From the NCBI GenBank assembly GCA_902388495.1, contig CABMPP010000055.1, forward strand, positions 1 through 13,085: 13,085 nt of DNA, given 5' to 3'. This DNA comes from an uncultured Bacteroides sp. (GTDB lineage: Bacteria > Bacteroidota > Bacteroidia > Bacteroidales > Bacteroidaceae). The notes beneath the pieces were generated by a model. It was not told the origin of the DNA. It searched no databases and saw only the letters and a program-made list of their open reading frames with translations. How positions within the stretch are numbered: position 1 is the first letter of the stretch; every line of letters begins with the position of its first letter. Positions 1 through 6,903 of this stretch are shown here, one piece after another. The translations under genes and the position numbers were made by a program.

Positions 1-36
1 TTCTCTTTCGTCCGACAATTGTCGGACGAAAGAGAA
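1..36. repeat. Perfect 36-bp palindrome at the window edge
   Basis: The first 18 bases (ttctctttcgtccgacaa) are followed directly by their exact reverse complement, with no spacer. No T-run follows on the + strand, so it does not look like an ordinary intrinsic terminator for + transcription. The half-site recurs as degenerate direct copies just downstream, which suits an operator or protein-binding site better. What lies upstream of base 1 is unknown, so a terminator or a recombination site cannot be excluded. Confidence 0.75.
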
Positions 37-74
37 ACAAATGTCGGACGAAATAGAAACAGTTGTTGGACGAG
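19..74 (+). repeat. Two and a half degenerate 22-bp direct repeats (core TGTCGGACGAA)
   Basis: Units begin at 19, 41 and 63. The first two differ at only three of 22 positions. The third keeps about half a unit, with TTGTTGGACGAG. The first unit overlaps the right arm of the palindrome. Because 22 is not a multiple of three, the array is unlikely to encode a peptide repeat. It lies 80-130 bases before the preferred start of the HU-like gene, so a cis-regulatory role is plausible but not shown. Confidence 0.6.
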
Positions 75-151
75 TACTTCTTAGTAAAGAAAGAAATAGT
101 TTATCGCAGCAACTGAAATTATTCATCGTAGTAATAGAAAACATTTATCTT

Positions 152-790
152 ATGAGTGCATATTACGACCTTTATGAAACGCCTTCCCCGAAAGGAAAAG
201 AAGATGAACCATCTCTCCATGCCCGCATATGCCCTAAAGTGACTTATACGCAGAAAGAATTTGTGGAACATGTAGCCACATTTCAACATCTGCCTAAAAG
301 CGTTATAGGAGCTGCGCTGGATGCCTGCATAGATGAGCTTTGCGACCTGCTGGCCGATGGAAATATTGTAGAGTTAGGAGACTTGGGCTTCTTCAGTACC
401 TCACTGAAATGTCTACGTGAAACGGATGATGAAAAAAAGAAAATCAGATCCGAATCCGTCCGATTTCAAAATGTAAACTTGCGCATCAGCAGCACATTCC
501 GCAAGAAAATCAGACGTGCAATGACACTGGAACGGGTGCATTCCACGACCAAGAAGTCAAAAAAAATAAAGAGCACCGAAGAGTCAAGAAAAGAAAAGCT
601 GATGTTGTTCCTCCAAAAAAATATATGCATAACCAAAACTGAATATATTCAATTGACCGGACTGACAAGACATGCCGCTATAGACGAACTGAACAAATTC
701 ATTTCGCAAGGATTTTTGCGTCGCCGCGGAATAAGCAGATCCACAGTCTACGTCAAGCAAGAAGAGGAAACGGACAAGCAGGATTCTTAA
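152..790 (+). CDS. HU-like DNA-binding protein with C-terminal winged-helix-like region
   Basis: This is a 212-residue protein of the HU-like family common in Bacteroidales, probably a DNA-binding or nucleoid-associated factor. From this start, residues 1 to about 125 carry the family hallmarks: an opening like AYYDLYETPSPKGKEDE, a central alpha-helical stretch, then ELGDLGFFSTSL and the basic segment ISSTFRKKIRRA. A lysine-rich linker (about 130-147) leads to a roughly 55-residue helix-turn-helix-like segment containing TKTEYIQLTGLTRHAAIDEL and a basic wing (RRRGISRSTVYV). The frame is open upstream to the window edge, and an ATG at 41 would add 37 residues. I prefer ATG 152 because relatives I remember begin at (M)AYYD and because the 22-bp repeats fill the upstream part. 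The nudC-like gene follows after 51 bp and may be cotranscribed. DNA target and function are unknown. Confidence 0.8.
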   Translation: MSAYYDLYETPSPKGKEDEPSLHARICPKVTYTQKEFVEHVATFQHLPKSVIGAALDACIDELCDLLADGNIVELGDLGFFSTSLKCLRETDDEKKKIRSESVRFQNVNLRISSTFRKKIRRAMTLERVHSTTKKSKKIKSTEESRKEKLMLFLQKNICITKTEYIQLTGLTRHAAIDELNKFISQGFLRRRGISRSTVYVKQEEETDKQDS

Positions 791-841
791 CTAAAAAAAG
801 ATATAAACCAAGAAATTATATTCAATATTTAATATCAAGTA

Positions 842-1636
842 ATGGAAACTACAGAAATCGAATTTCCGGTGCAGTGGTTCGTCTTTTTCAAAGACCAACT
901 GCTGCTGAAAAAAGAAGAGAACAATACATACAGTGTACCTTGCGGAACAGAGCCTCCAATACGGCCAACGGCAGGACAAAAGATACAAGATGTAACACTC
1001 ACGGATGGCAGGAAAGTAAAGGCATTTGCCGTAATGCAGCCAATAGCCGAGACGGAAGAATGGGTAATGATCGGTCTGCGTGCCTCTTACGACTGCCTTC
1101 CTTTAGACGACTATCAGGCTGCGGGAAAAGCATTTCAGATACTCTATTGGGACGAGCACAGTCGATTCTGCCCCGTATGCGGCATGCCGATGAAGCAGGA
1201 AGCGCCGATAATGAAGAAATGCTCCAACTGCGGCAACGAAATGTATCCGCCCGTTTCTACGGCAATCATCGTACTGATACGGAAAGGAAAAGAAATCCTG
1301 CTGGTACACGCACGAAACTTCCGGGGAACATTCTACGGACTGGTAGCCGGATTCCTGGAAACGGGCGAAACCCTTGAACAATGTGTACAACGTGAAGTAT
1401 TGGAAGAAACAGGACTGAAAGTAAAAAACATCACCTACTTCGGCAATCAGCCCTGGCCCTACCCCAGCGGATTAATGGTGGGATTCATTGCCGACTATGA
1501 AAGCGGAGAAATCAAATTGCAAGACGACGAACTTTCCGCCGCAGGATTCTATTCCAAAGATAATCTGCCGGAGATACCACGCAAACTGAGCATTGCGCGA
1601 AAGTTGATTGACTGGTGGCTGGAAAATAATAATTAG
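842..1636 (+). CDS. nudC: NADH pyrophosphatase-type Nudix hydrolase (NudC family)
   Basis: This 264-residue cytoplasmic enzyme is predicted to hydrolyse NADH/NAD to NMN(H) and AMP; the family also removes NAD caps from RNA. A zinc ribbon is visible at C110-x2-C113 and C127-x2-C130. The Nudix box runs from G170, with E176, R184-E185, E188-E189 and G191 all in register (Gx5Ex7REx2EExG). The NudC-specific motif, usually SQPWPFPxS, appears as NQPWPYPSG at about 202-210; this separates it from generic Nudix proteins. The length is close to the 257 residues of the E. coli enzyme. The start at 842 follows an AT-rich leader without a clear Shine-Dalgarno sequence, as is usual in Bacteroides. It lies 51 bp after the HU-like gene and no terminator is visible between them, so they may form an operon. 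The function call is strong; the preferred substrate (NADH or NAD-RNA) is not readable from sequence. Confidence 0.93.
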   Translation: METTEIEFPVQWFVFFKDQLLLKKEENNTYSVPCGTEPPIRPTAGQKIQDVTLTDGRKVKAFAVMQPIAETEEWVMIGLRASYDCLPLDDYQAAGKAFQILYWDEHSRFCPVCGMPMKQEAPIMKKCSNCGNEMYPPVSTAIIVLIRKGKEILLVHARNFRGTFYGLVAGFLETGETLEQCVQREVLEETGLKVKNITYFGNQPWPYPSGLMVGFIADYESGEIKLQDDELSAAGFYSKDNLPEIPRKLSIARKLIDWWLENNN

Positions 1637-1698
1637 TGAATAGTAATTGGTGAATCAATAATAAGTAGTAAGCAATAAATAATCACCGATTGATAATT

Positions 1699-1797
1699 AA
1701 AAAAGCAGATTGCGGAAGACACGCACTCACAAACGAACAACTACGAATGAAACGACTCTCATTCACATCAACCAATCGGCGTGTCTTCGCAATCTGC
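1699..1797 (-). terminator. Long-loop inverted repeat with T-run, probable terminator of the hdcA-aaxB-aaxC unit
   Basis: The arms 1705-1724 and 1779-1797 are complementary over 19 bp, with one unpaired base. They enclose a 54-base loop that contains a smaller GAATGA/TCATTC hairpin (1745-1764). Read on the - strand, the outer stem runs straight into six T residues (the A run at 1699-1704). This fits termination of the leftward operon, whose last stop codon is near 1873. The loop is far longer than in normal intrinsic terminators, so a structured 3' element or a small mobile-element remnant is an alternative. The rest of the 1637-1872 gap is AT-rich, with TAAT-type repetition and no convincing gene. 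Confidence 0.55.
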
Positions 1798-1872
1798 ATA
1801 TACTAAACTTCTCACGGGGCTCTTTGTTCATCGGCCCCCGAACTTTAATCCTTAATTTTCAATTTTTAATTC

Positions 1873-3306
1873 TTAAAGTCCCGCCTTGCCCATTGCCAGC
1901 AGTATCACGGCTATCACGGCACAAGCCGCGATGATCCATGCCAGCCAGCGTTCGGCATTGGAGAAGATAGGTTCGCCCTGCGCCCGGTTCTGTTTGCGCG
2001 CCACTACATAGAAGTAGATGCCGACCAAATAGAAGATAGACGTCACGAGCAAAAGTAGTAATCCGCCTGCATAGAGCAACCAAAAGCAAAACAAGGAAGA
2101 CACAATACCGATGACACGGTATTTGTTGATTGTTTTCGCATCAGTTGTCTTCAACTCTCCTTTCATGAAACTTGCCCTCACAAGGTAAAGTCCACAGAAA
2201 AGATAAGCAGGAAGAATCATTACACCGGTAATGTCGATGGCGGCATCGTAAACGGACTTCGCCATGACAACCATTATCATAAACACCTGCATGATGATAC
2301 TGGATATCAGCAACGCATAAATAGGCGTGGAAGCCTTGTTCTCACGCAAGAACGATTTCGGCAGAATCTTCACCTGAGCAGCCGTGTAGGGCACCTGCGC
2401 ACACATCAACGTCCAGGCAATCCAACCACCGATGACGGAAACGATGACACTGAGCACCACAAACGTATAAGCCCAGTTGCCCACCGCATGCTTCAGGACG
2501 TATGCCACGGACGGATCGTCCAGCTTTGCCAAGTCAGGCTGACTCATGATGCCATAGGACAAAACGCTGATCAGCGCATACAGCACCAATGCCAGCAGAA
2601 AGCCGATGACACCCGCCTTACCCACATCTTTACTGTTGCGGGCATGGGCCGACATCACTACCGCACCTTCCACTCCGATGAAGCACCACAGCGTGACGAG
2701 CATCGTGCTCTTCACCTGCGTCCCGATGGAGCCCAAGTCGGTGGCATGTCCCCAGAAGTCAAAACTCAGCGCACCTACTTTAAAGAAAATAAAGAGGATA
2801 ATGACAATTAATATCAACGCCGCGAACTTCACAACAGTAACCATCGTATTCAGTGCGGCAGCGGCTTTTACGCCTCTTGCGACCAGGAAATACATGGCCC
2901 AGATAAAGAACGATCCGAACAACACCGTCTGCCACCCATGATGCAGCAGCACGGGGAAGAACTCACCGAACGAGTCATTGAGCATCACGGCAAAAGCCAC
3001 GTTACCCATTGCCGCGCACAGCCAGTAGCCCCAGGCGATGTTGAACCCCACATAATTGCCAAAACCCTCTTTTGCGTACTGATAGATACCTGCATTGAGA
3101 TCAGGACGGGCATCGGCCAGCACCTTGAAGTTGAGCACAAGGAACAACACTCCCACTCCCGAAATAATCCAGGAGATGATAGTGGCTCCCAGCCCGGCTC
3201 CTTGCGCCATGTTCTGCGAGATATTGAAAATACCTCCGCCTATCATGGAACCGAAGACGATGGCGACGAGTCCGCCCAATCCTAATTTCTTTGAAGTATC
3301 AGCCAT
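1873..3306 (-). CDS. aaxC: APC-family amino acid/amine antiporter, AaxC-like
   Basis: A 477-residue inner-membrane transporter of the basic amino acid/polyamine antiporter group, with about 12 hydrophobic segments. The APC TM1 signature is at 19-27 (GSMIGGGIF). The segment around 81-111 (GFGNYVGFNIAWGYWLCAA and onward) and the motif LWCFIGVEGA at 206-215 closely match what I remember of chlamydial AaxC, an arginine/agmatine exchanger. AdiC has an equivalent tryptophan-containing LWxFIGVE motif. It starts 5 bp after the aaxB stop codon, so the two are almost surely translated from one mRNA. The expected role is to bring in the amino acid substrate and export the decarboxylated amine. Because a histidine decarboxylase homologue lies two genes upstream, histidine/histamine exchange is also possible. 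The family call is strong; the substrate is inferred. Confidence 0.85.
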   Translation of the reverse strand: MADTSKKLGLGGLVAIVFGSMIGGGIFNISQNMAQGAGLGATIISWIISGVGVLFLVLNFKVLADARPDLNAGIYQYAKEGFGNYVGFNIAWGYWLCAAMGNVAFAVMLNDSFGEFFPVLLHHGWQTVLFGSFFIWAMYFLVARGVKAAAALNTMVTVVKFAALILIVIILFIFFKVGALSFDFWGHATDLGSIGTQVKSTMLVTLWCFIGVEGAVVMSAHARNSKDVGKAGVIGFLLALVLYALISVLSYGIMSQPDLAKLDDPSVAYVLKHAVGNWAYTFVVLSVIVSVIGGWIAWTLMCAQVPYTAAQVKILPKSFLRENKASTPIYALLISSIIMQVFMIMVVMAKSVYDAAIDITGVMILPAYLFCGLYLVRASFMKGELKTTDAKTINKYRVIGIVSSLFCFWLLYAGGLLLLLVTSIFYLVGIYFYVVARKQNRAQGEPIFSNAERWLAWIIAACAVIAVILLAMGKAGL

Positions 3307-3311
3307 GACGT

Positions 3312-3941
3312 TTATTTAGCTAAAGGTGCATAACCGAAGTTCAAGAATCCGATAGCCGTCAGACAGTAGGCAAACGGATTATCAGAAGGTATATTGATGA
3401 AGTTATGGAACAATTCCTTGTCTCCGTCCTGCTCCATGCCGCGCATGGAAAGTTCGTGATTCAGCGATTTGTTCAGCCACATGCGTGCTTCGGCAGCAGC
3501 AATCTCGTCATCGATCTTCGAGTCGTAGAACTGTACGTATTCGGCCGCAAAACCGCCTACAAACTTACCGTCCTTCTTGGCCCAAACAATGCCCACACCT
3601 GTGGCGATGGCTTTATGTTCTGCATAGTTAGCACCCGTTCCGGCAATGATTACCTCGAGCACGGCACCGTGATGGAACTGCTCCTTGATGTCGGGACGAT
3701 AAGGCAGATAATGGAATTTCTGATTCATCTCCGGGGTGATGGTCACCAGGTTACCGCGGATTTCGGGCGGCATGACGGAAGTGTAGGGAATTACATTGAA
3801 GTTCTCGATGCCTGCTTCGTGCAAAGCGAGGTCATAAGCAAAAGTTTCATACGGCTGAGGTGGAATACCATCGTTAAAAACACCTGTACCACCTGTTACA
3901 AATCCAAAAATAGGATAACGAGTTCCTTTCATTTCATCCAT
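3312..3941 (-). CDS. aaxB: Pyruvoyl-dependent arginine decarboxylase, AaxB-like proenzyme
   Basis: A 209-residue proenzyme predicted to decarboxylate L-arginine to agmatine. In the family, self-cleavage gives a beta chain and an alpha chain with an N-terminal pyruvoyl group. The cleavage motif PYTSVMPP is visible, with the bond expected between T54 and S55; chlamydial AaxB uses Thr-Ser while archaeal enzymes use Ser-Ser. The blocks GTRYP, DGIPPQPYETFAYD, IENFNVIPYTS, HHGAVLEVI and a C-terminal LTAxGFLNF are as I remember from chlamydial AaxB. E134, in GGFAAEYVQFY, is the probable acidic catalytic residue. About 13 extra residues (roughly 72-88) lie before HHGAVLEV compared with the chlamydial protein. 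M4 is an alternative start. It lies 39 bp after hdcA and 5 bp before aaxC. The family call is firm; arginine specificity is inferred. Confidence 0.88.
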   Translation of the reverse strand: MDEMKGTRYPIFGFVTGGTGVFNDGIPPQPYETFAYDLALHEAGIENFNVIPYTSVMPPEIRGNLVTITPEMNQKFHYLPYRPDIKEQFHHGAVLEVIIAGTGANYAEHKAIATGVGIVWAKKDGKFVGGFAAEYVQFYDSKIDDEIAAAEARMWLNKSLNHELSMRGMEQDGDKELFHNFINIPSDNPFAYCLTAIGFLNFGYAPLAK

Positions 3942-3965
3942 GATAATAAGAATTTTAAAAGTTAA

Positions 3966-3977
3966 AGTTTAGGTTTA
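3966..3977 (-). promoter_or_regulatory. Leader motif TAAACCTAAACT upstream of aaxB
   Basis: On the - strand this 12-base motif ends 24 bases before the aaxB start codon. An identical copy precedes hdcA at 4892-4903. Sharing it between the two decarboxylase leaders suggests a common translational or regulatory element, or a duplicated leader. Its role is unknown. Confidence 0.4.
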
Positions 3978-3980
3978 TAA

Positions 3981-4880
3981 TCACTCAATCGTTGTCAGAG
4001 GTTCCAGAGCCAGTTTCTTTTCCCATTCGTCGATGGGCATGCCTTTCAGGTCGGAAGCCTTCATACCTTGGGGAATGGCATTTTGTGCCAGATATACGTA
4101 GGGGGCGCAAGTCAGGGCACAGCCCACTTGATGCGGCTCTACAAACGTGTATTTGTAGCCCACATAGATACGGTCGTACTCTACGGACTGATCTTGACCA
4201 CACAGCACGATGCTGTTGGTGACTTTGCGGAGCGAGCCTTCCAGGAAACCGATCAATTCGGCTTCGGTGGTATTGTCGTCACCATACGTATTGGCGTCTT
4301 CGATGAAGAGGCAGGAGCCGTCGCTACGGTTTTTCAGGATGGCAATGCCGATAGCCGACCATACCCACAGCGGACCGTGAGCCGTAACGTCCTTATTGGC
4401 ACAAATGACGTGTGCACCCGGCATGGGCGGAAAACGGCGTTGCTTCTCGCGTCCGAAAAGACGTTCGCTGGCTTCGAGCAACGGGCGAGCGTTGTAAACG
4501 GGGATAGCGGGTTTTCCGTCCGGTTGTTCCTGCATGTACATGGGTTTCTCCTTGCCGGTGGCGATGTCTTCGTGCACAGCAAGGTCATAGCCCCATACGG
4601 CACCATTCTGTCCGCAGAAGGAAGATACGGTCAGCATGTTGATTTGCCCGATGTAGGCGTCGTTCTTCTCGCAACGGTCGTACGAAACGATACCCTCGGT
4701 CACCGCATCGAGGTCTTTCACATCGACCGTACCCACAGAGAGTTTCATGGTAGAGATATATCCCTGACCATCCGGAGCACCGGGATTCATATACCCCATG
4801 CAGAATTCTTTACTTGGCCCTACGGCCTGTTCAATCACTTTGGCGGCATCGTACTTGATGCCTGCTACTAAATCTTTCAT
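3981..4880 (-). CDS. hdcA: Pyruvoyl-dependent histidine decarboxylase proenzyme (HdcA-like)
   Basis: A 299-residue homologue of the Gram-positive pyruvoyl histidine decarboxylase, predicted to make histamine and CO2 from L-histidine. The processing site is LTVSSFCG, with cleavage expected between S86 and S87. Residues aligning with known Lactobacillus 30a positions are kept: I64 (Ile59), Y67-D68 (Tyr62-Asp63), E71 (Glu66), F88 (Phe83), K163 (Lys155) and the acid/base E194 (Glu197) in FIEDA. The blocks GYMNPG, GIVSYDR, AYIGQIN and VCANKDVTA also match. These include the imidazole-contact region, which favours histidine over arginine. No HdcB-like maturation gene is in the window. It heads the hdcA-aaxB-aaxC cluster and follows the pgm terminator. 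The family call is strong; activity on histidine is probable but untested. Confidence 0.85.
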   Translation of the reverse strand: MKDLVAGIKYDAAKVIEQAVGPSKEFCMGYMNPGAPDGQGYISTMKLSVGTVDVKDLDAVTEGIVSYDRCEKNDAYIGQINMLTVSSFCGQNGAVWGYDLAVHEDIATGKEKPMYMQEQPDGKPAIPVYNARPLLEASERLFGREKQRRFPPMPGAHVICANKDVTAHGPLWVWSAIGIAILKNRSDGSCLFIEDANTYGDDNTTEAELIGFLEGSLRKVTNSIVLCGQDQSVEYDRIYVGYKYTFVEPHQVGCALTCAPYVYLAQNAIPQGMKASDLKGMPIDEWEKKLALEPLTTIE

Positions 4881-4891
4881 AATTACTTTAT

Positions 4892-4903
4892 AGTTTAGGT
4901 TTA
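4892..4903 (-). promoter_or_regulatory. Leader motif TAAACCTAAACT upstream of hdcA
   Basis: This is the second exact copy of the 12-base motif, ending 11 bases before the hdcA start codon on the - strand. The following bases differ (ATAAAG here, TTAACT before aaxB), so the identity is confined to the motif. Confidence 0.4.
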
Positions 4904-4953
4904 GATGTCCCTATAGAACGGGGTTTAACACTGAAAGATTTAGTGGTTGACTT

Positions 4954-4985
4954 AAAGTATACCAAAGAAGTTTAATGCAGAAAAA
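4954..4985 (-). promoter_or_regulatory. Possible promoter of the hdcA-aaxB-aaxC unit
   Basis: On the - strand TATACTTT (4961 to 4954) resembles the Bacteroides -7 box TAnnTTTG. A TTTT run about 24 bases upstream (near 4985) could serve as a weak -33 box. It lies after the pgm terminator and would give a leader of roughly 65 bases. The -7 match is imperfect. Confidence 0.35.
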
Positions 4986-5004
4986 TCGTCAGCATGCACT
5001 GTCT

Positions 5005-5047
5005 AAAAACAAGAAAGGTGTAACCCTTCGCAGAATTACACCTTTCT
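5005..5047 (-). terminator. Intrinsic terminator after the phosphohexomutase gene
   Basis: A perfect 12-bp inverted repeat (AGAAAGGTGTAA at 5012-5023 and its complement at 5036-5047) encloses a 12-base loop. It starts 29 bases after the pgm stop codon. On the - strand it is followed within four bases by five Ts (5009-5005). Six Ts on the + side (5054-5059) mean it could act in both directions. It separates pgm from hdcA transcription. Confidence 0.8.
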
Positions 5048-5075
5048 ATTTGCTTTTTTCTATTATCTATTATTA

Positions 5076-6815
5076 TCAGATACCAAGTGACTTGCGCACA
5101 GCTTCCACTTTCTTTTCAGCATCCGCATTGGCGCTGACATAACACTTCGGACAACCCATTTCGCCTTTCACTTCGATATAGAACTTGATCTTGGGTTCCG
5201 TACCCGACGGACGCACGGAAATCTTCGTACCGTCTTCCGTGAAATACTGAAGCACATTCGATGCTTCCGGCATATCCAGATCGCTTACTTTTCCCTGATC
5301 AGTCACTTTCAGCGTCTTGTAGTCCTTGATTACCTTCACGGGCGATCCTCCGATTTCCTTCGGCGGATTGGCACGGAAGTTATCCATCATAGCTTTGATT
5401 TCTTCGGCACCGCTCTTACCCGGTTTCACCACATTGACAGTGGTTTCTTTGGAGAAGCCGTACTCTACGTAGATGTCCATCAGCACGTCATACAGCGTCT
5501 TGCCCTGGTCTTTTGCCCATGCACAGATTTCGGCCAGCAAGGAGCAGGCAGAAACGGCATCTTTATCGCGAACGAAATCTTCGGCCAGGAAGCCGTAGCT
5601 TTCTTCACCGCCGCCGATGTATTGCTGCTTGCCTTCGCTCAGACGGATTTCGCGTGCAATCCACTTGAAGCCGGTGTAGCAATCGCGCATTTCAATCTTG
5701 TTCTTGTCGGCCACCGCCTTAATCAGTTCGGTAGTTACAATGGTCTTTACAATGAAGTCATTGGGCTGCATCTTACCCATTGCAATACGGTTCTTGATGA
5801 TGTAGTACAAGAAGATCAGGCAAGTCTGGTTACCGTTGATAAGTACCCATTCGCCCTTATCGTCCTTGCAAGCCATACCTACGCGGTCGGCGTCGGGGTC
5901 GCTTGCCATTACGATGTCGGCATCGATCTTCTTTGCCAGGGCGATAGCCATAGAGAGGGCTTCGGCATTTTCGGGATTCGGAGATACAACGGTCGGGAAG
6001 TTACCATCCTTCACCATCTGTTCGGGCACGCAGTTGATGTTCTCAAAGCCCCATTCCTTCAGAGAATCCGGAATGAGCACACGGCCTGCACCATGAAGCG
6101 GCGTATAAACAATGCTGAGGTCTTTCTGACGTTTGATGACTTCGGGGTCGATAGAAATGGAATGTACCTTATCCAAATATACTTTATCCACTTCCTTACC
6201 GATAATCTGAATCAAATCGGGATTGCCGTTGAACTTGATGTCGGCAACGGTTACTTTGTTTACTTCGTCGATGATAGCGGTATCGTGCGGGGCAAGTACC
6301 TGGGCGCCGTCATCCCAATAAGCCTTGTAGCCGTTGTATTCTCTCGGGTTGTGGCTGGCAGTAATGTTGATACCGCTTTGGCAACCGAAGTGACGAATAG
6401 CAAACGAAACTTCGGGGGTAGGACGCAAATCATCGAAAAGATATACCTTAATACCGTTTGCAGAGAAGATGTCGGCAGAAATCTTGGCGAACTTGTCGCT
6501 GTTGTTGCGGCAGTCGTAACCTACTACTACTGAGATCTGGTCTTTACCGGCAAAGCATTTGTTCAGGTAGTTGGACAAACCTTGAGTAGCAGCACCTACG
6601 GTGTAGATATTCATGCGGTTGGTTCCGGCACCCATAATGCCGCGCAGACCACCCGTTCCAAATTCCAAATCCTTATAAAAGCTGTCTATCAGTTCGGTTT
6701 TATCGGGATTTTCCAACATGCGTTTCACTTCTGCCTGAGTTTCGGCATCGTATGCCGGGGTAAGCCATTTTTCGGCTTTCTCAGTTACCTGCTTAATCAG
6801 TTCCTGATTTTCCAT
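5076..6815 (-). CDS. pgm: Phosphoglucomutase/phosphomannomutase (alpha-D-phosphohexomutase family)
   Basis: A 579-residue cytoplasmic enzyme that interconverts hexose 1- and 6-phosphates, feeding glycogen, capsule and cell-wall sugar nucleotides. All four family signatures are present in order: the phosphoserine loop TASHNP (S154), the metal-binding DPDADR (306-311), the sugar-binding loop GGGEESYGF (401-409, with E404 and S406), and the phosphate-binding RPSGTEPK (535-542). The length matches the long bacterial type, such as Bacillus PgcA at about 580 residues. It has its own promoter and terminator, so it appears monocistronic. The start at 6815 precedes a normal N-terminus and sits about 45 bases after a well-formed -7 box. 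The choice between glucose and mannose substrates cannot be made from the motifs; the E-E-S loop favours phosphoglucomutase, or dual activity. Confidence 0.93.
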   Translation of the reverse strand: MENQELIKQVTEKAEKWLTPAYDAETQAEVKRMLENPDKTELIDSFYKDLEFGTGGLRGIMGAGTNRMNIYTVGAATQGLSNYLNKCFAGKDQISVVVGYDCRNNSDKFAKISADIFSANGIKVYLFDDLRPTPEVSFAIRHFGCQSGINITASHNPREYNGYKAYWDDGAQVLAPHDTAIIDEVNKVTVADIKFNGNPDLIQIIGKEVDKVYLDKVHSISIDPEVIKRQKDLSIVYTPLHGAGRVLIPDSLKEWGFENINCVPEQMVKDGNFPTVVSPNPENAEALSMAIALAKKIDADIVMASDPDADRVGMACKDDKGEWVLINGNQTCLIFLYYIIKNRIAMGKMQPNDFIVKTIVTTELIKAVADKNKIEMRDCYTGFKWIAREIRLSEGKQQYIGGGEESYGFLAEDFVRDKDAVSACSLLAEICAWAKDQGKTLYDVLMDIYVEYGFSKETTVNVVKPGKSGAEEIKAMMDNFRANPPKEIGGSPVKVIKDYKTLKVTDQGKVSDLDMPEASNVLQYFTEDGTKISVRPSGTEPKIKFYIEVKGEMGCPKCYVSANADAEKKVEAVRKSLGI

Positions 6816-6862
6816 AAGACTGTTACTATTTTAAAGGTTAATATAAACTTTTTGTTAAGACA

Positions 6863-6894
6863 CAAATGTAGGAGATTAAGTTCGAATATCCTAA
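6863..6894 (-). promoter_or_regulatory. Promoter of the phosphohexomutase gene
   Basis: On the - strand TACATTTG (6870 to 6863) is a full match to the Bacteroides -7 consensus TAnnTTTG. TTAG (6894 to 6891), starting 24 bases upstream, is a three-of-four match to the -33 TTTG at normal spacing. The predicted leader is about 40 bases. Confidence 0.6.
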
Positions 6895-6903
6895 TTTTTT
6901 TCA

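Noticed and set aside
19..74. CRISPR array
   Set aside because: The repeats are contiguous, degenerate and only two and a half in number, with no spacers or cas genes.
41..151. Coding extension of the HU-like gene from ATG 41
   Set aside because: The family start is at 152, and the upstream part is built on non-triplet 22-bp repeats. It is kept only as an alternative start.
874..1377. 167-codon frame overlapping nudC
   Set aside because: It is an out-of-frame reading, rich in Arg and Asn, with no domain; nudC motifs lie in the other frame.
1710..1934. 74-codon frame in the nudC-aaxC gap
   Set aside because: It runs through the inverted repeat and AT-rich spacer into the aaxC 3' end, and its translation is not protein-like.
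4068..4871. 267-codon open frame opposite hdcA
   Set aside because: It is an antisense shadow. The - strand protein has conserved HdcA motifs throughout, and the + strand product resembles nothing.
5622..6533. 303-codon open frame opposite pgm
   Set aside because: It is an antisense shadow of a phosphohexomutase with all family signatures intact.
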